Assembly (NCBI GenBank): GCA_029817715.1
Contig: JARUPY010000136.1
Location: 51,629 to 115,628 of the forward strand
Source of the DNA: Melastoma dodecandrum
Taxonomy: Eukaryota > Streptophyta > Magnoliopsida > Myrtales > Melastomataceae
Direction: 5' to 3'
DNA: 64,000 nucleotides
The first letter of the stretch is position 1. Every line of letters begins with the position of its first letter. Below are positions 51,081 to 62,356 of this stretch, in pieces. The notes beneath the pieces were generated by a model. The model had not been told where the DNA came from. It saw nothing but the letters and a program-made list of their open reading frames with translations, and did not search any database. A program made the translations under genes and the position numbers.

Positions 51081-52823
51081 CGGGTCGTCCCCCGGGGGCG
51101 GCTGCGCTCGGTCCTCGTCGTCGGGACGCTCGTCGCCGGCTTGCGGTGATCGGGGGGACGGCCTCGGCACAGGCGTTCGACTGCAAGGCACCGCCCGACC
51201 CCGACCGCCCCGGCACCGGGCTCGTCGGCTCGCTCGACCCCGCCCGATCGGCTGTCGGCGTGCCGGGGTCGGTGTACGACGAGGTGGGCTACGCGGGGCA
51301 GGTCTGGTGGACCTACGACCTCGGCTGCGGCCCCGGCGGGGCCCGCGACCCCGCGGCGGCCACCGACACGTGGCTCGGCAACCAGGTCTTCAACGTCGCG
51401 AAGCTCGTCGTGGGCGGCGTGAACTGGGCGCACTACCTCATCGCCCGCGGCTCCAGCCTCCTCACGCCGCTCGACCAGGTCATCCAGACCGGCACCCGCG
51501 CCATGTACGAGGCGGTCTTCACGACGTGGGTGGGGGTCGCGCTGGCGGCGCTCGCGCGATCCTGCTGGTGCTCGCGATGCGCGGCGAGCTGTCCCAGCAG
51601 GCGCGTCGGGGCTTCGTCGCCGTCATCGCCCTCGCGGCTCGCGGCCGGGGCCTACGCCGCACCGATCCAGTGGTCGCGGGCGCTCGACGGGGTGCTCCTC
51701 GACGGCGTTACCTCCATGCAGCAGGGGTTCCTGCGCCAGGTGGGCGTCGGGGACCAGAACACGCTGCCGACGGTGCTCTCCGACCAGATCGTCTACTCGA
51801 ACTGGCTGCGCGGGGAGTTCGGGTCGGCCGACGTGCCGCAGGCCCGGGACCTCGGCCGCCCGCTGCTGAACGCCCAGACGTTCTCCAAGGTGGAGGTGGC
51901 GACGGGCCAGTACGGCCAGGCGCAGGCGGACGCGAAGAAAAGGCAGTTCACCCGACGTCGCGAACCGCGTCGGCGACCGCTACTCCTACTTCCAGGGCCG
52001 GTCCGGCTCGCGCGTCGGCGCGGGGGTGCTGGCCCTGGTGCAGGCCGCTGCATCGGGCTGTTCCAGCTCATGAGCAAGGTCCTGATCCTCGTCTCGATGC
52101 TCATGATCCGGCTGCTGGTGATGGTGGCGCCCGCCCTCGCCGTGGTCGCCCTGCTCCGCCACCGAGGTGCTCCCCGGCGATGCTCCGGGTGGGCGGCGCG
52201 GCCCTCGTCAACACGCTTGCTCGTCGGCGCCCGCGCCGGGCTGCACTCCCTGCTGGTCATCTCGCTCTTCCGGCCCGGCTCCGGCGTGGACACCTGGCTC
52301 GCGCTACTGGTCACCGGGGTCGTCACGGTGATCCTGTGGGCGGTGTCGCGGCCCTTCCGGCGGCTGACGTCGATGGTGTCGCTGACCCGCGAGCAGGTCG
52401 GCGGCTTCCTGCCGGCGAGCGGCAGCGGCGCGCTCGGCCGCGCCCTCGGTCGGCTCGGCGGACCCGACGGCGCGAGACCTCCTGGTGGGGCGAGCGCCGA
52501 ACGGCACTCGCACGGCATGCGGGTGCGCCCGGAGGAGACCGACCCGGTCACCGACGCGCGCCGCCCGGACCCGGACCGTGCACGTCGAGTCCGAGGTGGT
52601 GCGCCCCGAGCGGCCGACGACGACGCGCCGGGAGATCGACGCCCCCCGCCCGGCGCTGCCCGCGGCCGCGCCCCGCGTCGTGGAGGTCGACGGGGCGCCC
52701 GTCGCAACGCATCTACCGGCCGTCGGCGCGTCCACGCCGGCGGCGGCGGGAGCGTCCCCGTCGTGGAGGGCCGCGTGCTGGAGAGTCGTGTGACGCCCGA
52801 GCCCCGGCGCGACGGGGGGTTAG
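51080..52823 (+). CDS. TrbL/VirB6-like polytopic conjugal membrane protein
   Basis: Inner-membrane channel component. A signal-like N-terminus (LRSVLVVGTLVAGLAVIGGT, ASAQAFDC) is followed by an extracytoplasmic stretch (YAGQVWWTYDLGCGPGGARD, FNVAKLVVGGVNWAHYLIA) and a helical core: TWVGVALAALAAILLVLAMR, VLILVSMLMIRLLVMVAPAL, GLHSLLVISLFRPGSGVDTW, LALLVTGVVTVILWAVSRPF. A long Arg/Pro/Asp-rich C-terminus follows. The start near 51080 and the stop (TAG 52823, needing a shift; otherwise TAG 52846) are approximate. Indels near 51150, 51560, 51645, 51955, 52050, 52165 and 52220. About 580 residues. Confidence 0.7.
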
Positions 52824-52829
52824 CGCGAC

Positions 52830-53412
52830 GTGCCGATCCGGACTAGGCGCGGCCGGTCGTCCGCGTACCGGGGCCTGTGGGAGTGGCCGCTGCACAGCCC
52901 CGCCCGGCTGGCGCTGGTGCTTGCCGTCGCCGCGCTCCTCGTCGTCGGGGTCACGACCGTCTCGGGCTGGCTCGCACCCCGCTCCTCGGGTGCGGGCACC
53001 GCACTCGGCCCGGTGCCCGAGGCGCCGACCGGTGACGGTCGCGCCACCCGCCGCCACCCCGCCGCCGAGCTCACCCCGACCACGCTGCCGCTCGCCGCCG
53101 CCCCGCAGGCCGCGCTCGGCGTCGCGCAGCGGTGGGCGACCGCGTGGGCGGACCACCCGGCCGGCACACCGCGGCGCAGTGGACCGACCGGCTGCGGCCC
53201 TACTCCACCGACGAGTACCTGCCGACCCTCGCCGAGGTCGACCCCCGCGAACGTGCCCGGCACCCGTGTCACCGGCCCGCCCCGGGCGGTGGAGGTGCGG
53301 CCGGACTCGGTGCGGGTCCAGGTGCCCACCGACGCGGTGGACCCTGCAGCTGCTGCTCGTGCAGACCGGGCCGGGCGACTGGCGCGTCGCCGGCTACGAC
53401 CGGGCCGGCTGA
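52830..53412 (+). CDS. VirB8-like single-pass conjugation protein
   Basis: Bitopic membrane protein. It starts VPIRTRRGRSSAYRGLWEWP at GTG 52830, has one helix (LALVLAVAALLVVGVTTVSG) and an extracytoplasmic domain: ALGVAQRWATAWADHPAG, YSTDEYLPTLAEVDP, RVTGPPRAVEVRPDSVRVQV, then LLLVQTGPGDWRVAGYDRAG. The TM plus a domain beginning with a helix that ends in RWATAW and closing on a beta strand ending RVAGYD fits the NTF2-like VirB8/TcpC fold used by conjugation machines. Indels near 53160, 53250 and 53340. About 194 residues. It ends one base before the next start. Confidence 0.7.
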
Positions 53413-53413
53413 G

Positions 53414-54503
53414 ATGACGACGCTCCTCCCCCGCCCCGGCAGGGCGGGCCCCGCCCCGGTTGCCGCGCCTGCCGTCGCGCCTGCGCTTCCTGCGCCTCCT
53501 GATCCCGGTCGGCGTGCTGGCCGCGGTGCTCGTCGTCGTGCTGATGATGGGGCTGCTCGTCGTCGGGCAGTTCACCGGCGACGGCGACCCCGACGCGGCG
53601 GGGGCGTGCGACGCCGGGGCAGGGCGGGCCGCCGTCGGGGTCCCGCGCACCGGTGCAGACCTGACCCAGACGCAGCGGGACACCGCGGGGACGATCATCG
53701 GCGTCGCGAAGGGCATGGACGCCCCGCCGCGGGCCTGGGTGGTGGCGCTCGCGAACCGCGATGCAGGAGTCGCGGATGGGCCTCGCGGGGATCGACGTCG
53801 CCGTCGACCACGACTCGCTCGGGGTGTTCCAGCAGCGGCCCAGCCAGGGCTGGGGCAGCCCCGACCAGGTGCGCGACCCCGTCTACTCCACGCGCACCTT
53901 CCTGACGCGTCTGCTCGCGGTACCCGGGTGGGCCGACCTGCCGGTGACGAAGGGCCGCGCAGATCGTGCAGCGCTCGGCGTTCCCCGACGCCTACGCGAA
54001 GTGGGAGCCGCTGGCCGCGTCGCTGGTCGGGGACCTCGCCGGGGTCCAGGGCGCGATCCGCCCCTGCGCGGAGGGCCCGACGGCGGGGGTGGCCGACGAG
54101 CCTGCCGCCCGGGTCTCGCCCGCACCGCGATCGACTTTCGCCTGCGCGAGACCGGCAAGCCCTACGTGTGGGGCGGCACGGGGCCCGCGAGCTACGACTG
54201 CTCCGGGGCTCATGCTGCGGGCCTTCCAGTCCGCCGGGATCGTCCTGCCCCGCGTGGCCCGCGAAAACATTACGGCGCGGGCGCCCACGTCCCCGTCGCC
54301 CAGGCCCAGCCCGGCGACCTGCTGTTCTGGGCCTACGACAGCTCCGACCCGGACACCATCCACCACGTGGCCCTCTACCTCGGCGACGGGAAGATGATGG
54401 AGGGCCAGCAGACCGGCGTGCCCTCGGCGGCCGGTCGGTGAGCTACTCGGAGAAGGGCCTGGTTCCGCTGGCCACCCGACCGGGTACGGCACCGCGGGCA
54501 TGA
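53414..54503 (+). CDS. T4SS-associated NlpC/P60 peptidoglycan hydrolase
   Basis: Cell-wall-opening enzyme of the module (VirB1-like role). N-terminal basic stretch and a helix (LLIPVGVLAAVLVVVLMMGL). Then a lysozyme-like region (QRDTAGTIIGVAKGMDAPPR, AMQESRMGLAGIDVAVDHDS, LGVFQQRPSQGWGSPDQV), and a C-terminal NlpC/P60 domain with catalytic Cys in YDCSGLM and His in IHHVALYLGDGKMMEG. YVWGGTGPASYDCSG is the family signature. It ends VPLATRPGTAPRA at 54503. The start is ATG 53414. Indels near 53460, 53755, 53958, 54115, 54208 and 54270. About 360 residues. The same arrangement is common in Gram-positive conjugative clusters. Confidence 0.82.
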
Positions 54504-54558
54504 GTTGAGCCGACCGGGAACAAGTCCCGTGACCGGTTCGTTGCCTCCCACGAGAGCA

Positions 54559-54580
54559 AGTTGAGCGTCTCTGGCTCATC
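54559..54580. promoter_or_regulatory. HAIR-like operator 1 upstream of dnaK
   Basis: AGTTGAGC, seven bases, GCTCATC resembles the HAIR element CTTGAGT-N7-ACTCAAG bound by HspR in actinobacteria. The inner arms TTGAGC and GCTCA are correctly spaced. It lies about 90 bases before the dnaK ATG. Five of seven left-arm bases and four of seven right-arm bases match the consensus. Confidence 0.5.
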
Positions 54581-54613
54581 CCCGGCTCGCCGCGCGCGGC
54601 GGGGATCGGTAGA

Positions 54614-54634
54614 CTTGAGCGCGACGGGCTCACG
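54614..54634. promoter_or_regulatory. HAIR-like operator 2 upstream of dnaK
   Basis: CTTGAGC-GCGACGG-GCTCACG matches CTTGAGT-N7-ACTCAAG with exact seven-base spacing; the left arm differs only at its last base. It lies 37 bases before the dnaK start, where HspR could block initiation. hspR is the fourth gene of the same operon, giving the familiar autoregulated heat-shock circuit. Confidence 0.65.
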
Positions 54635-54670
54635 GACCGAGTGAACAGCTCCTGGAAGGAGTCAACAGAC

Positions 54671-56597
<1,927 letters not shown>

Positions 56598-56686
56598 GCC
56601 CCACAGGGGCAGGGGGGGGGGGACAACGACGGGTTGCCGCGCCCGGCCCACGGGGCCGGGCGCGGGGGACTCCAGGAGGAGGCCAT

Positions 56687-57462
56687 CGTGCAGGACCCGA
56701 CGGACGTCCGTGAGGACGTGTCGGTGGCAGGACCACCAGGGAGGAGTTCGGAGCCGGCTCGGACGGGCCCGGGGGCAACCCCGTGGTGACCCGGCGACGG
56801 CGCCGCGAGTCCCCGAGGTCCCCGAGGCTGGCGGTAGGGGGGGTACCCCCACCTCGGCCGACGGGGCCGTTCGAGCGACGACGGGCGATCCGGAGCTCAC
56901 GCGGGGCTGCGGACCGACCTCGAGGAGCGCACCGGAGGGGACCTCAAGGCGGCTCTCGGCGGAGTTACGCGAACTACAGGCGTCGGCGTCGAGCGGGACC
57001 GCGAGGCGACCGTGGCTGGGCTCTAAGGCCCAGGTTGGCCGGCGAGCTGCTGACGGTGCTCGACGACACGTCGAGCGGTGTCGCGGCAGCACGGCGATTC
57101 TCACCGGGCGCGTTCAAGGTCGTGGCCGAACGGCTCTCCGAGACGCTGAACCGGGCCGGGCTCGCGGGCTTCGGCTGAGGTCGGCGACGCGTTCGACCCG
57201 TCGGTTGCACGAGAGGCGGTCGACCCAGCGCCTCGTCCGCCGAGCGTCGCGGGGCCCGACCGTCACCACGGTGATGCGCCGCGGCTACCGCTTCGGCGAG
57301 GAGGTGCTGCGGTCCGCGATGGTCGAGGTCACCGCCCACGACCCGGAGCGCGGTGACGGCCGACAGCGGGACGGCGGGTTCCGGCTCCGCCCGCAGGTGC
57401 AGGCAGTAGTTGGGACGTCCCGGCCGACGCCGGGTTCACGGGGAGGAGGGATGGACCGTTGA
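56687..57462 (+). CDS. grpE: Nucleotide exchange factor GrpE
   Basis: DnaK co-chaperone. Starts at GTG 56687 (VQDPTDVREDV), followed by a Pro/Gly-rich acidic N-terminus. The family core is recognisable after indel correction: LEERTGGDLK, ELQASASSG region, VERDREATVAGL, ELLTVLDD, then GAFKVVAERLSETLNRAGLA and GFGEVGDAFDPS, ending with TVTTVMRRGYRFGEEVLRSA and MVEV. TGA 57460-57462 overlaps the dnaJ TTG start (TTGA). About 250 residues. Indels near 56740, 56870, 56945, 57030, 57080, 57175 and 57215. Position and the RGYRFGE block make the call secure. Confidence 0.85.
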
Positions 57463-58774
57463 GCCAAATCGTCGACTGGCTCGAGAAGGACTTCTTTCGT
57501 GAGCTCGGCGTCGCGAAGGATGCGCCCGCCGACGCGATCAACGAAGCGCCTACCGCAAGATCGCGGGATGGAAAACCACCAACGACGCGAACGCCGGCGA
57601 CACCAGGGCCGAGGCGAAGTTCAAGGCCGCGGCGAGGCCTTCGGCGTGCTGTCCGGACCCCGCGAAGCGCAAGGGAGTACGACGAGGCCCGCCCCGCTGT
57701 TCGCGGGCGGGCGCTTCGGCGGGTTCGGCGGCGGGCCCCTCCGCGGGCGGCGGCCAGGGGGGCGGGTTCGAGGACCTGTTCGCCGGCAGCGGTCGTGGCG
57801 GCTAGGCTCCACCGGCGGTCTGGGTGACCTGCTGGGCGGCATCTTCGGCGGCATGGGCGGGGAATGGGCGGCGGGACGACCGCCACCGACCCGACCGGCG
57901 GCAGGCAACGGCGGCGGGATGGGCAGCTTCGGCGGCGTCCCCAGCCAGCGTCGGGGCGCCGACGTCGAGGACCGAGGTCCGGGATCGACTTCCGCCGAGG
58001 GCGGTGAACGGCGCGACCCTGCCGCTGCGGCCTCACATCGACGATGACCTGCGGCACCTGCGACGGGTTCGGGCGCGAAGCCGGGTACCACGCCGCGCAC
58101 CTGTGCACCCGCTGCGGCGGCGCGGGGCTGGTAGTCCCGCGAGCCAGGGTGCGTTCGCCTTCAGCGAGGGCCGTGCCCCGACTGCCGCGGCTCCGGGAAA
58201 CCTGGTCGACGACCCGTGCCCCGAGTGCGGCGGCGACGGCGTCAGCTCCCGCCCGCGCACCAATCACCATCCGGGTGCCCGCTGGGTGGCAGTCGACGGA
58301 CGGTCAGCGGATTCCGCCTCCGCCGGCAAGGGACATGCCGCGTCCGGCGAAGGAGGCCCGTCGGGAGACCTCTACGTCATCGTCCACGTGAGCACCGACG
58401 CCGGTGTTCGGCCGGTCGGCCAAGAACCGGGACGACCTGACGCTGGCGCTCCCGGGGCACCTACCCCGAGCTGGGTCGCGGCGCCACCGTCACGGTTGCC
58501 GACGCTCGACGGCCGCATCTCGCTGAAGGTGCCGCCGGGGCAGCTCGGCCGGGCGCACGCTGCGCGTGCGCGGGCGTGGGGTGAAGCGGAAGGACCGCAC
58601 GGGCGACCTGCTGGTCACACTCGAGCTCGCGGTCCCCTCCCGGCTGTCGTCCGAGGCCGAGCGACGCGCTTTCGACGCGTTTACGCCCGCGCGACGGACC
58701 CGACCACGATCCGCGGGCGCATCTCACCGAGCGCGCCGACCGGGCCCACGCGGACAAGGAAGCGGCCGTCATGA
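57459..58774 (+). CDS. dnaJ: Chaperone DnaJ
   Basis: Hsp40 co-chaperone. Starts at TTG 57459, overlapping grpE, with SQIVDWLEKDFFRELGVAKD and the J-domain (INEAYRKI-type, indel near 57550). A Gly/Phe-rich region follows (RFGGFGGG, LGDLLGGIFGGMGG). Four zinc-finger CxxCxGxG repeats are visible: MTCGTCDGFG, CTRCGGAG, PDCRGSG-type and CPECGGDG. C-terminal beta domains: GDLYVIVHVSTDA, DGRISLKVPPG, RVRGRGVKRKDRTGDLLVTL. TGA 58774 overlaps the hspR ATG. About 390 residues (DnaJ1 type of the heat-shock operon). Errors are dense. Confidence 0.88.
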
Positions 58775-59318
58775 CCGCCGGGGACAACGGGGTGACCGAG
58801 TGGGTCCCCGTCGTGCCCCGCGCGCCGAGTCGGCGATTCCCCGGACTGCGCGCCGTGGGCCGACGAGGACACCCCGGTCTTCGTCATCTCCATCGCGGCG
58901 GAAGTTCTCGGGGCCATGCACGCGCAGACGCTCCGCTCGTACGACCGCATCGGTCCTGGTGACGCCGGGCCGCGCCAGCGGCGGCGGCCGCGCTACTCGG
59001 TGCGCGGCATCGCGCTGCTCCGACGGGTGTTTTGCAGCGGCTCTCCCAGGGAGGAGGGCCGTCAACCTGGCGGGCATCAAGCAGCAATCATCGAGCTGTA
59101 GCGCGAGGTCGGACCAGGTCACCGACCGGCTCGCCGAGGTCACCGACGAGATCGCCCGCAGCCAGTCGAGGGGCTGGCAGGCGCAGGCGGAGCAGGCCGG
59201 CCGCTCCGGCGACCTGCTGCCGTGCGGCGGACGCAGTCGGTCGTAGGTGTGGCAGCCCGCACAGCACCGGCACCAGGCGTCGGCCGGGGCCCAGAAGGAA
59301 CCGGGGCGGAGAGTCATG
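58771..59318 (+). CDS. hspR: Heat-shock repressor HspR (MerR family)
   Basis: Represses dnaK and clpB through HAIR operators, with DnaK as co-repressor in Streptomyces. Starts MTAGDNGVTEW at ATG 58771, overlapping dnaJ (ATGA). The winged-helix block reads VFVISIAAE, GMHAQTLRSYDRIG, LVTPGRASGGG, RYSVRGIALLRRV. The dimerisation coiled coil is VNLAGIK, DQVTDRLAEVTDEIARSQSR. The end near 59318 overlaps the 3' end of the convergent flavohemoglobin gene. Indels near 58862, 58905, 58950, 59025 and 59100. About 165 residues. Confidence 0.88.
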
Positions 59319-60968
59319 ACCCGTCGTCGAGTGAAGGGGTCGGAGTGGATGCGGTCCAGGCGGCGTGCCGTCGACCAGCAGGGCGGCCGTGGTCGACGCG
59401 GATCATCTCCGCGCGACCCGGCCACCACCACGTCGTGGTTCGAGCCACGGGCCCGCAGCGGCTGACCCGCCTCCACGACGTGTGCCCGGCGTCAGGTCGG
59501 TGTCTGAGCGGGTCGGACTCGCACGCCACGACCACGGCGAGCCACGGCTCACGGGCCGCCAGGGTCGGCGAAGCCGGTCGAGCGTGTGCCAGGTTCCTCC
59601 GGGGTCCGGCCGCCGATCACCACGGTGGTGGGCCCGACGTTCGACCCCCGCGGCCGCGAGGCCGACCAGCTCCTCGCACAGGGCCAGCGCCACGGGACGC
59701 CCCGGTGCCGCCGCCGACGAGCAGGAGTCTCTGCGCTCGGCGGCCGGGGTCCAGCTCGTGAGCCCGCCCTCGGCCGGGCCCGATGTTCCAGCGCTCCCGA
59801 TCCGGCTGTGGGCCACCACCGACCGGCTCACCCAGCCGCCGTCGACGGCCCGCACGTGAAACTCGAGCCCGCCGTCGGGCGCGCGGCGCCCCGGCGGGCG
59901 TGAAAGGTGGCGCCACAGGCCGCGGTCGCTGCGGGCACCTCGACGGTGACCGACTGCCCCGGCCAGGTTACGCGACCGGGGACGTCGGGCTCGAACCTCG
60001 ACGGACCGCCAGGTCCCAGACTCAGCAGCCAGTGCCCCACGACCGTCGCGCCCGACGACGCCGGGAGGGCCGCGACGGCCGCGCGGGCGGGTCGGGGATG
60101 GCGAGCGAGAAGGCGCGCACCCAGGCCGCGTCGGCGTCGGCGTCCCAGTCCGGGCCGAAACGAAAGCGACGGACCGCGCCCACGAGGGCGGACGCCGAGC
60201 GGCTCGTCGGCCCCGGCGTCGAGCCCGAGCGCCCGGATCTCGCGGTGCGAGCGGCGGGGACCGCCGCGGCGAGCTTCGGCGGGCCGGGTCGACGGACGGA
60301 CATCGCGGCGGATCGCGGCGCGCAGCAGCCGCCGGCCCGCCGGTCGGCCTGCGCCAGGGAAGTGCGCGCGCAGCGCCGGGGCGAGGCTGACTGAACAGTC
60401 AGCGCCCCGAACCAGTGCGCGACCCTCGCCCTCGGGCCTCGGCAGACGCGGGTCCATACCGGCGCGGACGGCCTCGGCGGCGGCGGACGGACCGTGAGGT
60501 CGGTGGCCGGCAGGACCGGGGTGAGTCCGTCGGCGGGCGCGCGCAGGCGTGGCGACGGAGTCAGCCCGCCGGCAGGTCCGCGCCGGTGCTGCACCGGGTC
60601 GTTCGAGCGCGTCGACTCGGTGCGCGGCTTCGGCGGCCCGACCCGGTGTGCGGTGGGAGGCGGCACGGTGACGGGAGCGACGAGCGCCGTCGTGGCGGGG
60701 GGCGAGCACGGTCGTCGCCGTGCTGCGGTCTACGGTGGTGGATGTCGTCTCCGGTTGGCGGCGGTCGCAGTCCACGGCCGGGATCACGGTGGTCGCCACC
60801 GCCGAGGCGGGCGGGCCGCGTGGCTCGTCGGGCTCGAGGCGCAGGAGGGCGGGCGGCCGGACGGCCGTCCTCCGACGGATGGGCGCGCGGGGGCCGTTCC
60901 GGGCCGTCGTCCGCAGTGGTGGTGCCCCGCCCCGTGGGGTCGATCGGCCCGGCCGGATCCGACGACAT
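59314..60968 (-). CDS. hmp: Flavohemoglobin-like protein (globin-FAD-NAD) with long disordered N-terminus
   Basis: Nitric-oxide-dioxygenase-type protein. Starts MSSDPAGPIDPTGRG at ATG 60968 with GAGGAGGGG seven bases before it. The first ~150 residues are Pro/Arg/Thr-rich. The globin part shows LRAHFPG, RLLRAAIR, AHREI and RFRFGPDWDADADAAWVRAF. The FAD domain shows VTWPGQSVTVEVP, FTPAG, EFHVRAVDGGWVSRSVVAHS, WNIGPAEGG and LLLVGGGTG; the NAD domain ends RIHSDPFTRR-like at TGA 59314-59316. Errors are dense, so exact boundaries are approximate. It is convergent with hspR and divergent from clpB, splitting the HspR regulon. Confidence 0.75.
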
Positions 60969-61123
60969 GCCGTCTCCCCTCCTCGCCCCCGGCAGTGTCC
61001 CGTCCCACACCCGAGTCCCGAGCATCATGGACAGAGCGTGCGCAGACGACGGCCAAATGTTCCCGTGTCGTTCACTCGTGGGCGATCCATCGGCGGTCCA
61101 CGAATCGACACCGTCGGCGCAGA

Positions 61124-61144
61124 GTTGAGAGGAATTGGCTCAAG
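61124..61144. promoter_or_regulatory. HAIR operator upstream of clpB
   Basis: GTTGAGA-GGAATTG-GCTCAAG fits CTTGAGT-N7-ACTCAAG with exact spacing: five of seven and six of seven arm positions match. It lies 67 bases before the clpB ATG, where HspR control of clpB is established in Streptomyces and Mycobacterium. Confidence 0.7.
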
Positions 61145-61210
61145 TTCGAGCTTAGGTTGCAGTCCACGAGAGTCACCCACGACCCCCTCCAGCCCGAAAG
61201 GCCAGCCCCG

Positions 61211-62325
61211 ATGGACTTTCTCGCCGACGACGCGGGACCCAGCAGGCGGTGTCCGCCGCGGTCCGCGCCGCCACCGCGTCCGGAACACCGCCCAGGTGTC
61301 GGCCGGCCCGCACCTGCTCGTCGCCCTCCTCGTGGACCAGACCCGACGGCCCATCACGCTGCGCTGCGTTGCTGCGCGCTGCGTGTCGGCCGCCACCCCG
61401 ACGCCCCGTGCGACGCGGGAGTGACGAGCGGCTGATCGCCCTCGATGCCCAGCGCCACCGGCTTCGAAACGTCGCCGCTCCGCAGTTCGCGGGTGACTCC
61501 GTCGCGGTAGCATGATTGATGTTAATGTGCTCGAGTGCCACGCCCAGCAGCTCGACCGCCGACATCGGCCGGGACGAGTACGGTCTTCACCGAGTGAACC
61601 CTCCTCGTCGGGCTCGCGGCGGCCGGGGGGGCGCACGGCGGGGCCCCGGCGACGCAGTTTCCTCACCCGCCACGGCGCCGACGCCGGGAGGCCAGCTGCA
61701 GGAGGCGTTTCAGGCAAGGTACGCGCGGGTCGGCCCGATCATCACCTCGCCCGACCCCGAGGGCACCGTTCCAGGCCCTCGAGAAGTTACGGGCAAGGAC
61801 CTCAGCCGAAGCAGGGCCCGCTCTCGGCACAGCTCAGACCCCGTCGTGGGGGCGGGACGCCGGAGATCCCCGCCGCGTCGTGCAGGATGCTCTCGCGCCG
61901 CACCTAAGAACAACTCCGGTGCTGATCGGCGGCGAGCGAGCCCGTGACGTCGGGAAAAGACCGCGATCGTCGAGGGCTGCGAGGCCCAGGGCATCGTTCG
62001 CGGGCGACGTGCGGAGTCGCCTGCCCGCGACAAAGCGCGTCGTCTGGCGCTCGACCTCGGCTCGATTGGTGGGCCGGCGCCAAGTACCGCGGCGAGGGTT
62101 CGAGGAGCAGGCTCAAGGCGTCCTCGGGCGGATGATCACCGACTTCGGCCGGGTCCCAGGTCATCCACCTTCATCGAACGAGCAGCACACCCATCGTCGG
62201 TGCCTTGACCTGGCGTGAGAAGACACACCGGGCGAAGTCGGCCCCCCCCCATGGACGACTCTTGGCAACATGATCCAAGCCAGATGTGTGGGGGGGCCTC
62301 GCCCAGCGGGTGAGCTGCGGATGTG

Positions 62326-62356
<31 letters not shown>

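Noticed and set aside
50251..53412. Single 1053-residue plus-strand frame through the T4SS-like region
   Set aside because: It switches between real and shadow frames; the protein families change frame several times inside it, so it is not one gene.
59403..59855. Plus- and minus-strand short frames at 59.4-60.4 kb as independent genes
   Set aside because: The minus-strand pieces join into the FAD/NAD and globin parts of one flavohemoglobin-like protein; the plus-strand pieces are shadows.
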